This document shows positions 37,695 through 46,600 of a stretch of DNA of 64,000 bases, one piece after another. Positions within the stretch are counted from its first letter, which is position 1; each line of letters opens with the position of its first letter. This DNA comes from Calothrix membranacea FACHB-236 (GTDB lineage: Bacteria; Cyanobacteriota; Cyanobacteriia; Cyanobacteriales; Nostocaceae). A program made the translations under genes and the position numbers. The DNA is taken from assembly GCF_014696315.1 (NCBI RefSeq), contig NZ_JACJPX010000012.1, positions 62,001-126,000 on the forward strand, read 5' to 3'. The notes below the pieces were generated by a model that was not told where the DNA came from, made no database searches, and saw only the letters and a program-made list of their open reading frames with translations.

Positions 37695-38010
37695 GATGTT
37701 GACCTCCTAAAAACTCCCCAATATTGCACAACAAATCAACCGCCTTGGGTGATTCCTAGAAGGCGATGTCTAACGTCAAGCTGTCACAGCAGCTACGCAC
37801 TCAAGTTGCTGGAAGTTGGGAATTAAATTTTCTCACTAGAACAATTGTACTATTTATAGGCAAATAAGAATCCCCAAACATACCCAATTTTTCGGAAACG
37901 TGATGAAAGGTTTATACATGGGGGTTGGGGATTGGGGAAGAGTAGCTTTTAACTTTTGTAGAGACGCGATTAATCGCGTCTCTGTGAGTTTTGTATTTTA
38001 AGCCCTTATT
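37695..38010. other. Intergenic region with dispersed palindrome
   Basis: Contains the palindrome GAGACGCGATTAATCGCGTC (37961-37982), located just downstream of the HxlR gene stop and a candidate terminator for it. Otherwise no gene is seen. Confidence 0.5.
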
Positions 38011-38376
38011 TCAGATTCGCTGGCGGCGTATTTGAGCAGAATGTTTAACAGCCCATTCATGCATAGCGTTAAGAATTGGTTGCAAGCTTTCACCTAAAGC
38101 TGTCAGTGAATATTCTACTTTGGGGGGAATTTGGGGATAAACTTCACGGTGGATAATACCATCCTCTTCCATTTCCCTTAGCTGTTGGGTAAGCATCTTT
38201 TGCGTAATACCATGTAATGCCCTTTGTAACTCACCAAAGCGTTTTACACCTGACATCAGTTCTCTAATAATTAAAACTTTCCAACGTCCACCAATCACCT
38301 CTAATGTAAGTTCTACTTCACAAGTTAGTCTGGCGGAGTTTTCTGCTTGAGTTTCCATAGTTTTGGGATTTGGCAT
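38011..38376 (-). CDS. HxlR-family winged-helix transcriptional regulator
   Basis: 121 residues. Begins with a Cys ([20 protein letters not shown]) in the position used for redox sensing in some HxlR members, followed by the winged helix: [58 protein letters not shown]. The pattern is diagnostic for the HxlR (PF01638) family. Targets unknown; neighbours are unrelated. Upstream DNA is a run of heptamers. Confidence 0.93.
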   Translation of the reverse strand: MPNPKTMETQAENSARLTCEVELTLEVIGGRWKVLIIRELMSGVKRFGELQRALHGITQKMLTQQLREMEEDGIIHREVYPQIPPKVEYSLTALGESLQPILNAMHEWAVKHSAQIRRQRI

Positions 38377-38428
38377 TTGTCATTTGGCATTTGTCATTTG
38401 GTAATTGGTAATTGGTAATTGGTAATTG
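38371..38428. repeat. Heptamer array (STRR)
   Basis: TTTGGCATTTGTCATTTGGCA-type units pass into four perfect GTAATTG units (38401-38428). It overlaps the 5' end of the HxlR gene and its upstream region. Similar TTTGTCATTTG runs occur at 9418-9460, 17428-17472 and 19793-19843. Confidence 0.85.
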
Positions 38429-38487
38429 GGATTTTTCCTCTGCTTACTCATCTCCCTTATCTTTCAATCCCCAATCCCAGTCCCTAA

Positions 38488-41400
38488 TCACCAGCCCCCA
38501 ATCCCCCGATATGTAATTGTAAATGCTGCCCAATAATAGGGATGATTGTACAATTTTTGTTCTGGGGAAAGTTTACTGCTTCTATACATTTGTGTTGCTA
38601 CATAAGTCCGGATTCTTAAATCTTCAGGATGGAGATTATTTAGTAAATCTTCATACCATTTTGTGAGTTCTCTAGCAGTTAGTTCTCTCAACCATGTTGT
38701 GACTTCAGCTAAGGTATTGACTGCTGATTTATCTGGCTGTAGTCGTCGGTAAAATTCTAAAACTACTAGGTCGTTAGCAACTGATTCTACAGTCCATAAA
38801 GTACTAACAACTTGCGATACTCCTACATTTAGAAAAGCATTGATTAAACTGACATACTCACTAGTAATAGGATGACTATTATTAGTTGTAATTTCGCAAG
38901 CTGATAGGTTAACTAGGTTGTAACTTACTAACGATGGTTGACTAATTTCTGCTAACGTGAGCTTATCTTCCCCAGCTAAAACTAATTCAGATTTTTGCGG
39001 TTCACTTAAGTTGTTAATGATATGACCTGTAAAGTGAAAAATATGGTAATTATCAATTAGGGCATTTCTAACGATGTGTTTGTCAGCTTGTACCCCTTGG
39101 ATGCGGTAGGAATTAGGAAACAGGTGATTAATAATTTCTGATTGCAGTTTGGCAAATTTTAATGGCGGATAATCTGTACTGTGGGGATGTTCAACGTTAA
39201 GAAGAACTTGATTGTGTTTATTGTCAATGATTTCGGGTTTTATGGATAATCCGATTTGAACACTAGGCAAATAGCTAATGGTGAAATTCGACTCTACATT
39301 TGATAAATATTCTGATGGAGTAGAGCCATCAAATAACGCATGAAGTGGCAATCTTTGCAAATCGCGGTGGGGAATTAAAATTAAATGGGTAATTCCTTCC
39401 AGTTCCTGGATCACAGTAGAAATATTCAGGATATGTTTTAGCTCTAAAAGCCTTTGTTCCATATCCACTCGCCAGGAATGGTTGCTTTGATTTTGCTTAT
39501 CTCCAGCGAGGCTACTATATTCTTGATATTGCTGATTCCAATCTTCTAGCCAATCTTCAAAAGCTAGTAAACGCCTGACTCCTTCTGGTAAAGGTATTTC
39601 TTGTAGACGTGATGGGCTTCTTCCTAAATTAAATACACCTGTATCTTGCATAGGTGTAAATATAAGGATGGGTGAAGGAGCCTGATCTTTGAGAACGAAG
39701 GTATGAAGAGAAGTTGGGCTAATATGCCAGTAAATAATTGCTGTTTGAGGGTTGAGTAGAGGCTGAACTTCAGAATAGTTGATTGATGCAATCTCTTCTT
39801 GCCAACCATCAAGTTGCCAAGTTAAACAAGCATTTTTAGCTTGTTCGGCAATTTCCCAAGCTTCTACTAAATCACCGTACTCTACTGCTAAATCAACTAT
39901 TAATTGTCGCAAGCCAGTAAATCTTAAAGCTAGCTGTTTTTTACTATCATCTGGACGTGTGGAATCAGTTAATAATTCTTTTAATAAATCGGTGCTGTAT
40001 TGCAGTAAGTCTTGTGCTTGTGCTGTTTGTCCCAAACCGACAAGAGTTTTAATTAGGGATTGCAACACTTCCAAATGTAATTGCGGAAAATCTTCGCTGG
40101 TTAAAGTTAATAGTGCCTGATTATACTCAGCTACAGCTTTTTGCCAAGGAGTGCGGCTAGCTACATTTTTCTTGCCGTAATCGTAATGAGTATTAGCGAT
40201 CGCTAAATGTAATCTGCCCCAACCTTCGGGGTGAGTGTCTGGGCGGACATATTTCAAGCCAGCTTCGTAGCTAGCTACTTTACCTTCATAGCCAGTTTCC
40301 TTTAACCCGGAATTGCTAGCTGTAATGTTCGTGAATAAACTTGAAAGTGCATCTGCATTGACTAAATTACCCGCAGCCGTTCCCCGTCCAATCCAGGCTT
40401 CCCAGTAGTCAAGTTTAATTTGTAAAGCGCTGTCATAGGAGGCGATCGCATCGGCATAGCGTCCTAAATAAAACAAGGCTACTGCTTGGTTATACCAGGC
40501 TAAGTGGAATTCTGGGTTAATGGCGATCGCTTTATTGTAGGAGTCGATAGCTTCTTCGCGTCTGCCTAAATTATCTAAAGCTACACCTCGGTTGTACCAA
40601 GCTAAGTAGAAATCGTTGTGAATGGAGAGGGCTTTATCCCAGGAGGCGATCGCTTCTGACCATTGTCTTAAATTAAACAGGACTACGCCGCGATCAATCC
40701 AGACTTCATAATAATCGGGGTCAATTTCTAAGGCCTTATCGTAAGACGCGATCGCTTCTTCATGTTGCTCGTTGATACCTAGTGCTATGCCTCGGTAATA
40801 CCAGTTTTCTGGGTCTTGGGGTTCCAAAGCTAAGGCTTGGTCATAACTTTCTATAGCTTCCCATAATAGCCCTAACTTCATTAATGCTAAACCCCGTCTT
40901 GCCCAAGCTTCCGAGAAATCGGGTTTGATGGCAATTACTCGCTCAAAGGAGACAATCGCATCATCAAATTGCCCTAATTCTCCGAGAATTCCACCCCTGT
41001 TATACCAAGCTTTGTAGTAATCAGGACGTAGTTCTATGGCTCTGTCATAGGAAGCGATCGCTTCATTAAAATGTTCTAAATGAAACAGTGTCAAACCCCG
41101 ATTAAACCAGTATTCATCAACATGGGGTTTCAGTTCTATCGCTGCATCATAAGAAGCGATCGCACCTAATAAATCACCTGTTCTCGCTTGTTGCAGACCT
41201 TGATAAAACCATGCTTGCGCCCGATCAATCGGTTGCTGGGGTACAATTTGCGAACTTTGGCGTTGAATGGCTAGTTCCGAAGCCAGTTCTTGGACTAAGG
41301 AAGTACTTTGATCCAATCTGACTAACAACTCATCCAAAGCTTGAGCGACGTTAGGCTCTAATTTAGCTAAGGATTTATCCCATGTTGGTGCTTCGGAGAT

Positions 41401-42279
41401 TTCGGCGGGTTTCTCCTCTGGTGGAGGAACAAGGTTAGTATCTTCCTCTGGCGGTGTGGGAGTAGTTACTTCTGCTTCTGGGGTTGCAATCTGTGGAGGT
41501 TCTTCCGGAAGCGGATTTAAGTCAGTAACTGGCGTTAAGATTTCCGTTTCTTCATCATCAGGCGGTTCTAAGAACAGATCGAATAAATTGGCGATCGCAT
41601 CATCTTCTGAAGGATTGAGGATAGCAGCTCTTGTTGCGGCATCTTCCCCTTCATATTCCCATAACACTTCCCCGATATTGCCTGTCCATGCTTCCTCCAC
41701 AGACATCATCTCGGGTATAGGAATTGTAGATTCGGTATCTTCCTCCTCATAATCCCATAACCGTTCGCCCAAGTTGCGGATCAATTCCTGGCCTGGAGTA
41801 TTGTGAAAATTATCTTCAGGGGTAGTGCTTTCCATTCCCAGATGACGATCAAAATCATCAATTTCTTCATAACTACTTGCGGAGTTACGCTTCAACAAGG
41901 TTAAACCAATGTCATAAGCAAGTTCTCCAATTCTGCCCACACCAAGTTCACCCAGCTGGATCATCCGTGCTGCTAACTGCTGGTTCGGTGCAGGTGAATT
42001 CAACAATCTTTCACCAAAATTCAGTAACCAATCTATCCAGCGTTCATCAGGAATCCGATGTTCCATCCGTTGCAGGTACTTCAGCGCCCACTGACGGCCT
42101 CTAGCTTGATGCACACCTTCTAGCAGCTGGGTAAACAACAGTTCTAGATCCGCATTGGTAAGCTCCGGTGGTGACTTTGTCACCCCGTATCCCCTTGCAG
42201 TAGTTCGAGAACCAGCTTTTTGATTACTAAAAGGAAGCTGGAACAAGTTTTTTAGCCATTCAATTAGACGCCTGAGCAT
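38488..42279 (-). CDS. TPR-CHAT protein with membrane-targeting N-terminus
   Basis: 1263 residues. Residues 1-14 (MLRRLIEWLKNLFQ) form an amphipathic helix, not a signal peptide. Residues 35-132 are a helical domain shared with the neighbouring 235-residue protein (LLEGVHQARG, LAARMIQLGELGVGRIGELAYDIG). Two WxYE motifs follow (W175, W207), then an acidic, Pro-rich linker to about 330. Nine 34-residue TPRs occupy about 355-660 (AWYNRG-x-x-L-x-x-LG...YDxAL). The C-terminal CHAT domain has HFTGH (His1086) and LSACEI (Cys1128), the catalytic dyad positions. The CHAT fold is caspase-like; the role here is unknown. Upstream partner at 42420-43127, 140 bp away, same strand. Confidence 0.88.
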   Translation of the reverse strand: MLRRLIEWLKNLFQLPFSNQKAGSRTTARGYGVTKSPPELTNADLELLFTQLLEGVHQARGRQWALKYLQRMEHRIPDERWIDWLLNFGERLLNSPAPNQQLAARMIQLGELGVGRIGELAYDIGLTLLKRNSASSYEEIDDFDRHLGMESTTPEDNFHNTPGQELIRNLGERLWDYEEEDTESTIPIPEMMSVEEAWTGNIGEVLWEYEGEDAATRAAILNPSEDDAIANLFDLFLEPPDDEETEILTPVTDLNPLPEEPPQIATPEAEVTTPTPPEEDTNLVPPPEEKPAEISEAPTWDKSLAKLEPNVAQALDELLVRLDQSTSLVQELASELAIQRQSSQIVPQQPIDRAQAWFYQGLQQARTGDLLGAIASYDAAIELKPHVDEYWFNRGLTLFHLEHFNEAIASYDRAIELRPDYYKAWYNRGGILGELGQFDDAIVSFERVIAIKPDFSEAWARRGLALMKLGLLWEAIESYDQALALEPQDPENWYYRGIALGINEQHEEAIASYDKALEIDPDYYEVWIDRGVVLFNLRQWSEAIASWDKALSIHNDFYLAWYNRGVALDNLGRREEAIDSYNKAIAINPEFHLAWYNQAVALFYLGRYADAIASYDSALQIKLDYWEAWIGRGTAAGNLVNADALSSLFTNITASNSGLKETGYEGKVASYEAGLKYVRPDTHPEGWGRLHLAIANTHYDYGKKNVASRTPWQKAVAEYNQALLTLTSEDFPQLHLEVLQSLIKTLVGLGQTAQAQDLLQYSTDLLKELLTDSTRPDDSKKQLALRFTGLRQLIVDLAVEYGDLVEAWEIAEQAKNACLTWQLDGWQEEIASINYSEVQPLLNPQTAIIYWHISPTSLHTFVLKDQAPSPILIFTPMQDTGVFNLGRSPSRLQEIPLPEGVRRLLAFEDWLEDWNQQYQEYSSLAGDKQNQSNHSWRVDMEQRLLELKHILNISTVIQELEGITHLILIPHRDLQRLPLHALFDGSTPSEYLSNVESNFTISYLPSVQIGLSIKPEIIDNKHNQVLLNVEHPHSTDYPPLKFAKLQSEIINHLFPNSYRIQGVQADKHIVRNALIDNYHIFHFTGHIINNLSEPQKSELVLAGEDKLTLAEISQPSLVSYNLVNLSACEITTNNSHPITSEYVSLINAFLNVGVSQVVSTLWTVESVANDLVVLEFYRRLQPDKSAVNTLAEVTTWLRELTARELTKWYEDLLNNLHPEDLRIRTYVATQMYRSSKLSPEQKLYNHPYYWAAFTITYRGIGGW

Positions 42280-42419
42280 CTGTCACACTCTTGGATTTTT
42301 ATTTAACCTAGATTGTAGCCATCGTTGTGTTAAAAAGATCATGAATTACGTAAAAACTCATGAGTATAGTTACAAAAAATTTATGATCCTCGGCGGTAAC
42401 AATATTTTCATGTGAGTAT

Positions 42420-43127
42420 TTATGATTCTGTTGGTTCTGTAGCTGCTTGTTCTGTAGCCGCTTGATTAGCAGCATGGTATTGATTAATCAATTCTTGGAT
42501 GATTACTTGTGGATCAGTGGTTTCCAGTCCCAGTTGTTGGGCAACTTGCTGGCATAAATTTTCATCTTGCTGCATCATCATAAACAACTGTTCTAAAGTA
42601 ACAGTTTCATAGCCTTCTGTTGAATTATTTTCTTCTGTATCTGTTGCGTTTGCTACCGAGTCCATTTCTTGGGGTTGTGATGTGCTAGTAGCATCTGGCC
42701 CTTCATATTCCCAAATAGGTTCGCCTTGATTGCGCGTCAACAATTGCATCCCGATATCATAGGCAACTTCTCCTACTTCACCAACGCCTAAATCACCCAA
42801 CTGCACTAACCGCGCTGCTAATTCATTATTGGGTGTAGGTGCGGCTAGTAATCTTTCGCCCAAGCGTCGCAACCACTCTACCCAACGTTCAGTAGGGATG
42901 CGATTTTCAATATTATGTAGCCACTTTTGTGCCCACGCTTGACCACGTGCTTGGTGTACTCCTTCCAACAATTCATTGAACAGAAATTCCAAATCGGTAT
43001 CGCTAAGTGTTGGTGGTGGTTGTTTGGGTACATCTGCACGCACTTGAGAGCGAGTTTTTTTACGCCCAAACAAGCCCTGAAACAAGTTTTTCAGCCATTG
43101 AACTAACCTCCTGAGCATTTGCTGCAT
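42420..43127 (-). CDS. Partner protein sharing the N-terminal domain of the adjacent CHAT protein
   Basis: 235 residues. MQQMLRRLVQWLKNLFQGLF is the same amphipathic helix; residues 42-133 match the CHAT protein's shared domain almost residue for residue (LLEGVHQARGQAWAQKWL, LAARLVQLGDLGVGEVGEVA). One WEYEGPD motif (W139) follows, then an acidic Gln/Glu/Thr-rich tail with LEQLFMMMQQDENLCQQVAQ. No protease or TPR part is present. The SD GGAGGAG lies 8 bp before the start. It is transcribed just ahead of the CHAT gene, so it may be a scaffold, inhibitor or membrane recruiter for it. Function not established. Confidence 0.8.
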   Translation of the reverse strand: MQQMLRRLVQWLKNLFQGLFGRKKTRSQVRADVPKQPPPTLSDTDLEFLFNELLEGVHQARGQAWAQKWLHNIENRIPTERWVEWLRRLGERLLAAPTPNNELAARLVQLGDLGVGEVGEVAYDIGMQLLTRNQGEPIWEYEGPDATSTSQPQEMDSVANATDTEENNSTEGYETVTLEQLFMMMQQDENLCQQVAQQLGLETTDPQVIIQELINQYHAANQAATEQAATEPTES

Positions 43128-43652
43128 GATTTTATCTCCTCCCCTTGGTGCCGCAAAGTCCTAGATGACGCAATTGTTCGCCTCTTGATTCTGGACTTTT
43201 TTTGAGTTTGATTACCCTAAGAATTGTAGCGATCGGTGTTCATTTAGTAACTGGTTCACTAGGCAAAATGGGGCTATGGTACATAACTATAACCATCCAC
43301 TTTGTGAATTAACTTGCAGTACTTATGACGGACTGGGCTTACCTGGCCTTGATCCGTCATCTTTTCAAACACCCCACTGGCGCACAGAGCTAAAAGCTGG
43401 AAAGTACTTTTAGGTGTGATGACTTTTTTAAAGTAGCCCTATTTGGGCTTAAGCTGGGTATCTATCCACTAAATTAATCTTTTGTTCAGATTTGCTGAGT
43501 GTTCGGTTGATAGCACTGTACTATAGCGTTAATCTGCAAAACTTTCTAGAAGTCATCTTTAAACGCCAAAGTTCCACCGCAGAGCAACCTATGGTTCGGT
43601 TCTGGTAGTCTACAATAGTAAAATCTTCAACTCTACTGGGTGCTATCATCTT
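43128..43652. other. Intergenic region upstream of dnaX with a possible structured RNA
   Basis: Contains a perfect 8-bp stem ATGACGGA / TCCGTCAT at 43325-43332 and 43353-43360. A second potential stem (ACACC / GGTGT) encloses AGCT-AAA-AGCT at about 43370-43425. A third hairpin AGCCC-TATTT-GGGCT is at about 43435-43450. I do not recognise a known riboswitch or small RNA. The dnaX promoter must also lie here. Confidence 0.35.
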
Positions 43653-46600
43653 ATGTCTTACGAACCCCTGCACCATAAGTATCGCCCAAAGAGTTTTGCG
43701 GAATTAGTCGGACAAGAGGCGATCGCTACTACCCTCACGAATGCGATCAACTCAGCTAAAATCGCCCCCGCCTATTTGTTCACTGGCCCTAGAGGTACAG
43801 GCAAAACTTCCAGCGCGCGCATTCTTGCCAAATCCCTCAATTGTCTAGCAAGTGGTAAGCCCACTGCTCAACCTTGCGGTAAGTGTGATGTCTGTCAGGG
43901 AATTACTCAAGGTTACTCTTTGGATGTGATTGAAATCGACGCAGCCAGCAATACTGGTGTCGATAATATCCGAGAAATTATTGAAAAAGCCCAGTTTGCT
44001 CCTGTCCAGTGTCGCTACAAGGTGTACGTCATCGACGAATGTCTAACTGGGGATTCTTTAGTCTTAACTGATGAAGGACTCTTCAGAATTGACGACCCTA
44101 CTATTCAAGGCAAAAAAGTTTTAAGTTACAACGAATTATCAGGTAATTGGGAATTTAAGCCCGTCGTACGGTGGTTAGACCAAGGAAAACGTCAAACTTT
44201 GGTTATTAAGACAACTCATGGCGAAATTAGATGTACTGGCAATCATTTGATTAGGACAGATCGAGGATGGATACCAGCAAGGGACGTAAAAGAAGGAGTG
44301 AAGATACTATCGCCTGTGAATGTGGATGTGGTAGCCTCATTTACAAATTTGGCACGGATGGACGCATCCGTCGATTTGCCTCAGGACACCAATTTAAAGG
44401 TAATACCTACGGGCAAAAATTCTATAACTTGCAATCTATTCTGGAACAAGCTAAGTTACTCCGTCCCTTCTGTCGGTGCGGTTGTGGAGAAAAACTCGAT
44501 GTCCCCAACTTTTTACAAACAAAAGGTAGAGAAATTAAGAGCATACAATCTAACTGGGAAAGACATCCATTTAAAAAAGGACACGGAATTTGGGAAAAGC
44601 GCACAGAAAATTTCGTTTCCAGTGCAGAAGTTCTGCCAACAGAAAAACTTGGACTTATCTACGGAACATTACTTGGGGATTGTTCCATCACTTATCCCAA
44701 CAAATATAGTAGATTCCCGCGATTGGCTTGGACACACGCGGAAAATCAACAAGAATGGTCTAATTACAAAGCGTCTCGCCTTCCAGAACTGCGTCCAAAG
44801 CAGAGACTTACATCGAACAAAGGATACGGAAGCAGCTCAATTACCTGCAATACAGCTTGCCATCCCCAACTCCAAGAAATTTTTGAGATCGTTAAACCAA
44901 ATGGAGATGAAAAAATCGTCTCTATGTCGTGGCTTAATAGAATTTCTCCAGAAGGACTTGCTTGGTGGTACATGGATGATGGCTCACTCAGCCTTAGCCC
45001 TCAAGGAAGCCCACAAATCCAGTTACATACAGAAGGATTTTCCGCCCAAGAAAATCAAATCATTGCCAGTTGGCTTACAGCAATGGGATACCCAGCAGCA
45101 ACAAAGTTTTACACCAGAAGTAGTACAGGTAAGAAATATCACTACATCTGGATGGGTGCCAGCACCAGTAGAAAATGGCTGGCCGCTATCCAGCAGTATT
45201 CCATCCCGACAATGGAATACAAGTTTGGCAACGGTAGAATCTGTCCACCTCGCTGGGGTTGAGCCAGTTTATGACATTGAAGTCGAAGATAATCACAACT
45301 TTGTAGCTAATGGGCTTTTGGTGCATAATTGCCATATGCTCAGTACACAGGCATTCAATGCGTTATTAAAGACACTCGAAGAACCACCTAAACATGTAGT
45401 ATTCGTCTTGGCAACAACCGACCCCCAGCGAGTATTGCCGACAATTATCTCTCGCTGTCAAAGGTTCGATTTTAGACGTATTAACTTAGAGGCGATGGTC
45501 AAGCATTTAAGCGCGATCGCCCAGAAAGAAAATATTAATATTTCTCTAGATGCTGTAACTTTGGTTGCCCAAATTGCTCAGGGGGGATTGCGAGATGCCG
45601 AAAGTCTCCTCGACCAATTAGCTCTATTATCTGGTGAAGTTACGCCGGATAGAGTGTGGGATTTAGTTGGTTCTGTGAGCGAACGGGACTTAGTAATATT
45701 GTTAAGTGCGATCGCTCAGGATAATGCCGAAGCAGTTTTAGATTGCACTCGTAAAATTTTGGATCGTGGTCGAGAACCATTAACTATTCTGCAAAATCTC
45801 GCTGCTTCTTACCGTGATTTACTGATCGCCAAGACTGCACCCAAGCGTCAAGATTTAGTTGCTTGTACTCAGCAAACCTGGCAAGCATTAATTGCATTGG
45901 CTCAGGAGCTAAACACCAGTACAATTTTGGCGGGACAGAAAAATTTACGCGAAGCAGAAGTACAAATCAAAAACACTACCCAACCGCGTTTGTGGTTAGA
46001 GGTGACATTGCTGGGATTGTTACCTAGTGCCAACATTCCAGTGCAAGTTGCTAGCGTAGCACCCAGTAGAGTCAGCACAGCACTACCCAGTTATTCTCCC
46101 ACATCTCCCCCACCTTCATCTCCCCCCATTTCCCCAACCCCACAGCCAGCAAATAACACCTCTGCTGCTCAAGCAGTTTCATTACCTCAACGAGAAAATA
46201 TTCCTGTTCCTCAACAATCTAGTCAGGTATCATCACCACCAACAGCAAATATTTCTGTTCCTCAACCGAATATTCAGGAACCGCCATTAAGCGTACCTGT
46301 ACAACCAGCATCTTCCGGTGCAGATGTTGCGGAAGTAATAGAAACAACACAGTCTGACTTAACTCAAATTTGGCAGCAAGTACTTGGTTGTTTATTAAAT
46401 CCTGGTAGTCAGGCTTTATTCAAGCAACATGGGCAATTGTTAAGTATCAATGATGGTTTAGCTCAAGTAGGAATGCCACCAGCGCTAGTAAAGTTTGCTC
46501 AACCAAAAACGGTGGAAGTTGAAGCGGCATTTGAGCGAGTTTACCAACAGAAGGTAAAAGTTACTTGGGTTTCCAACCAATCTAAGAATGGGGCGATGAA

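Noticed and set aside
44040-45329. Frameshift or assembly error splitting an ordinary in-frame intein endonuclease
   Set aside because: Both the intein frame and the endonuclease frame are open over the full length, and blocks A, B, F and G are all in the dnaX frame. A single-base error would have broken one of them, and two compensating errors at both ends would need to coincide with the ORF ends.
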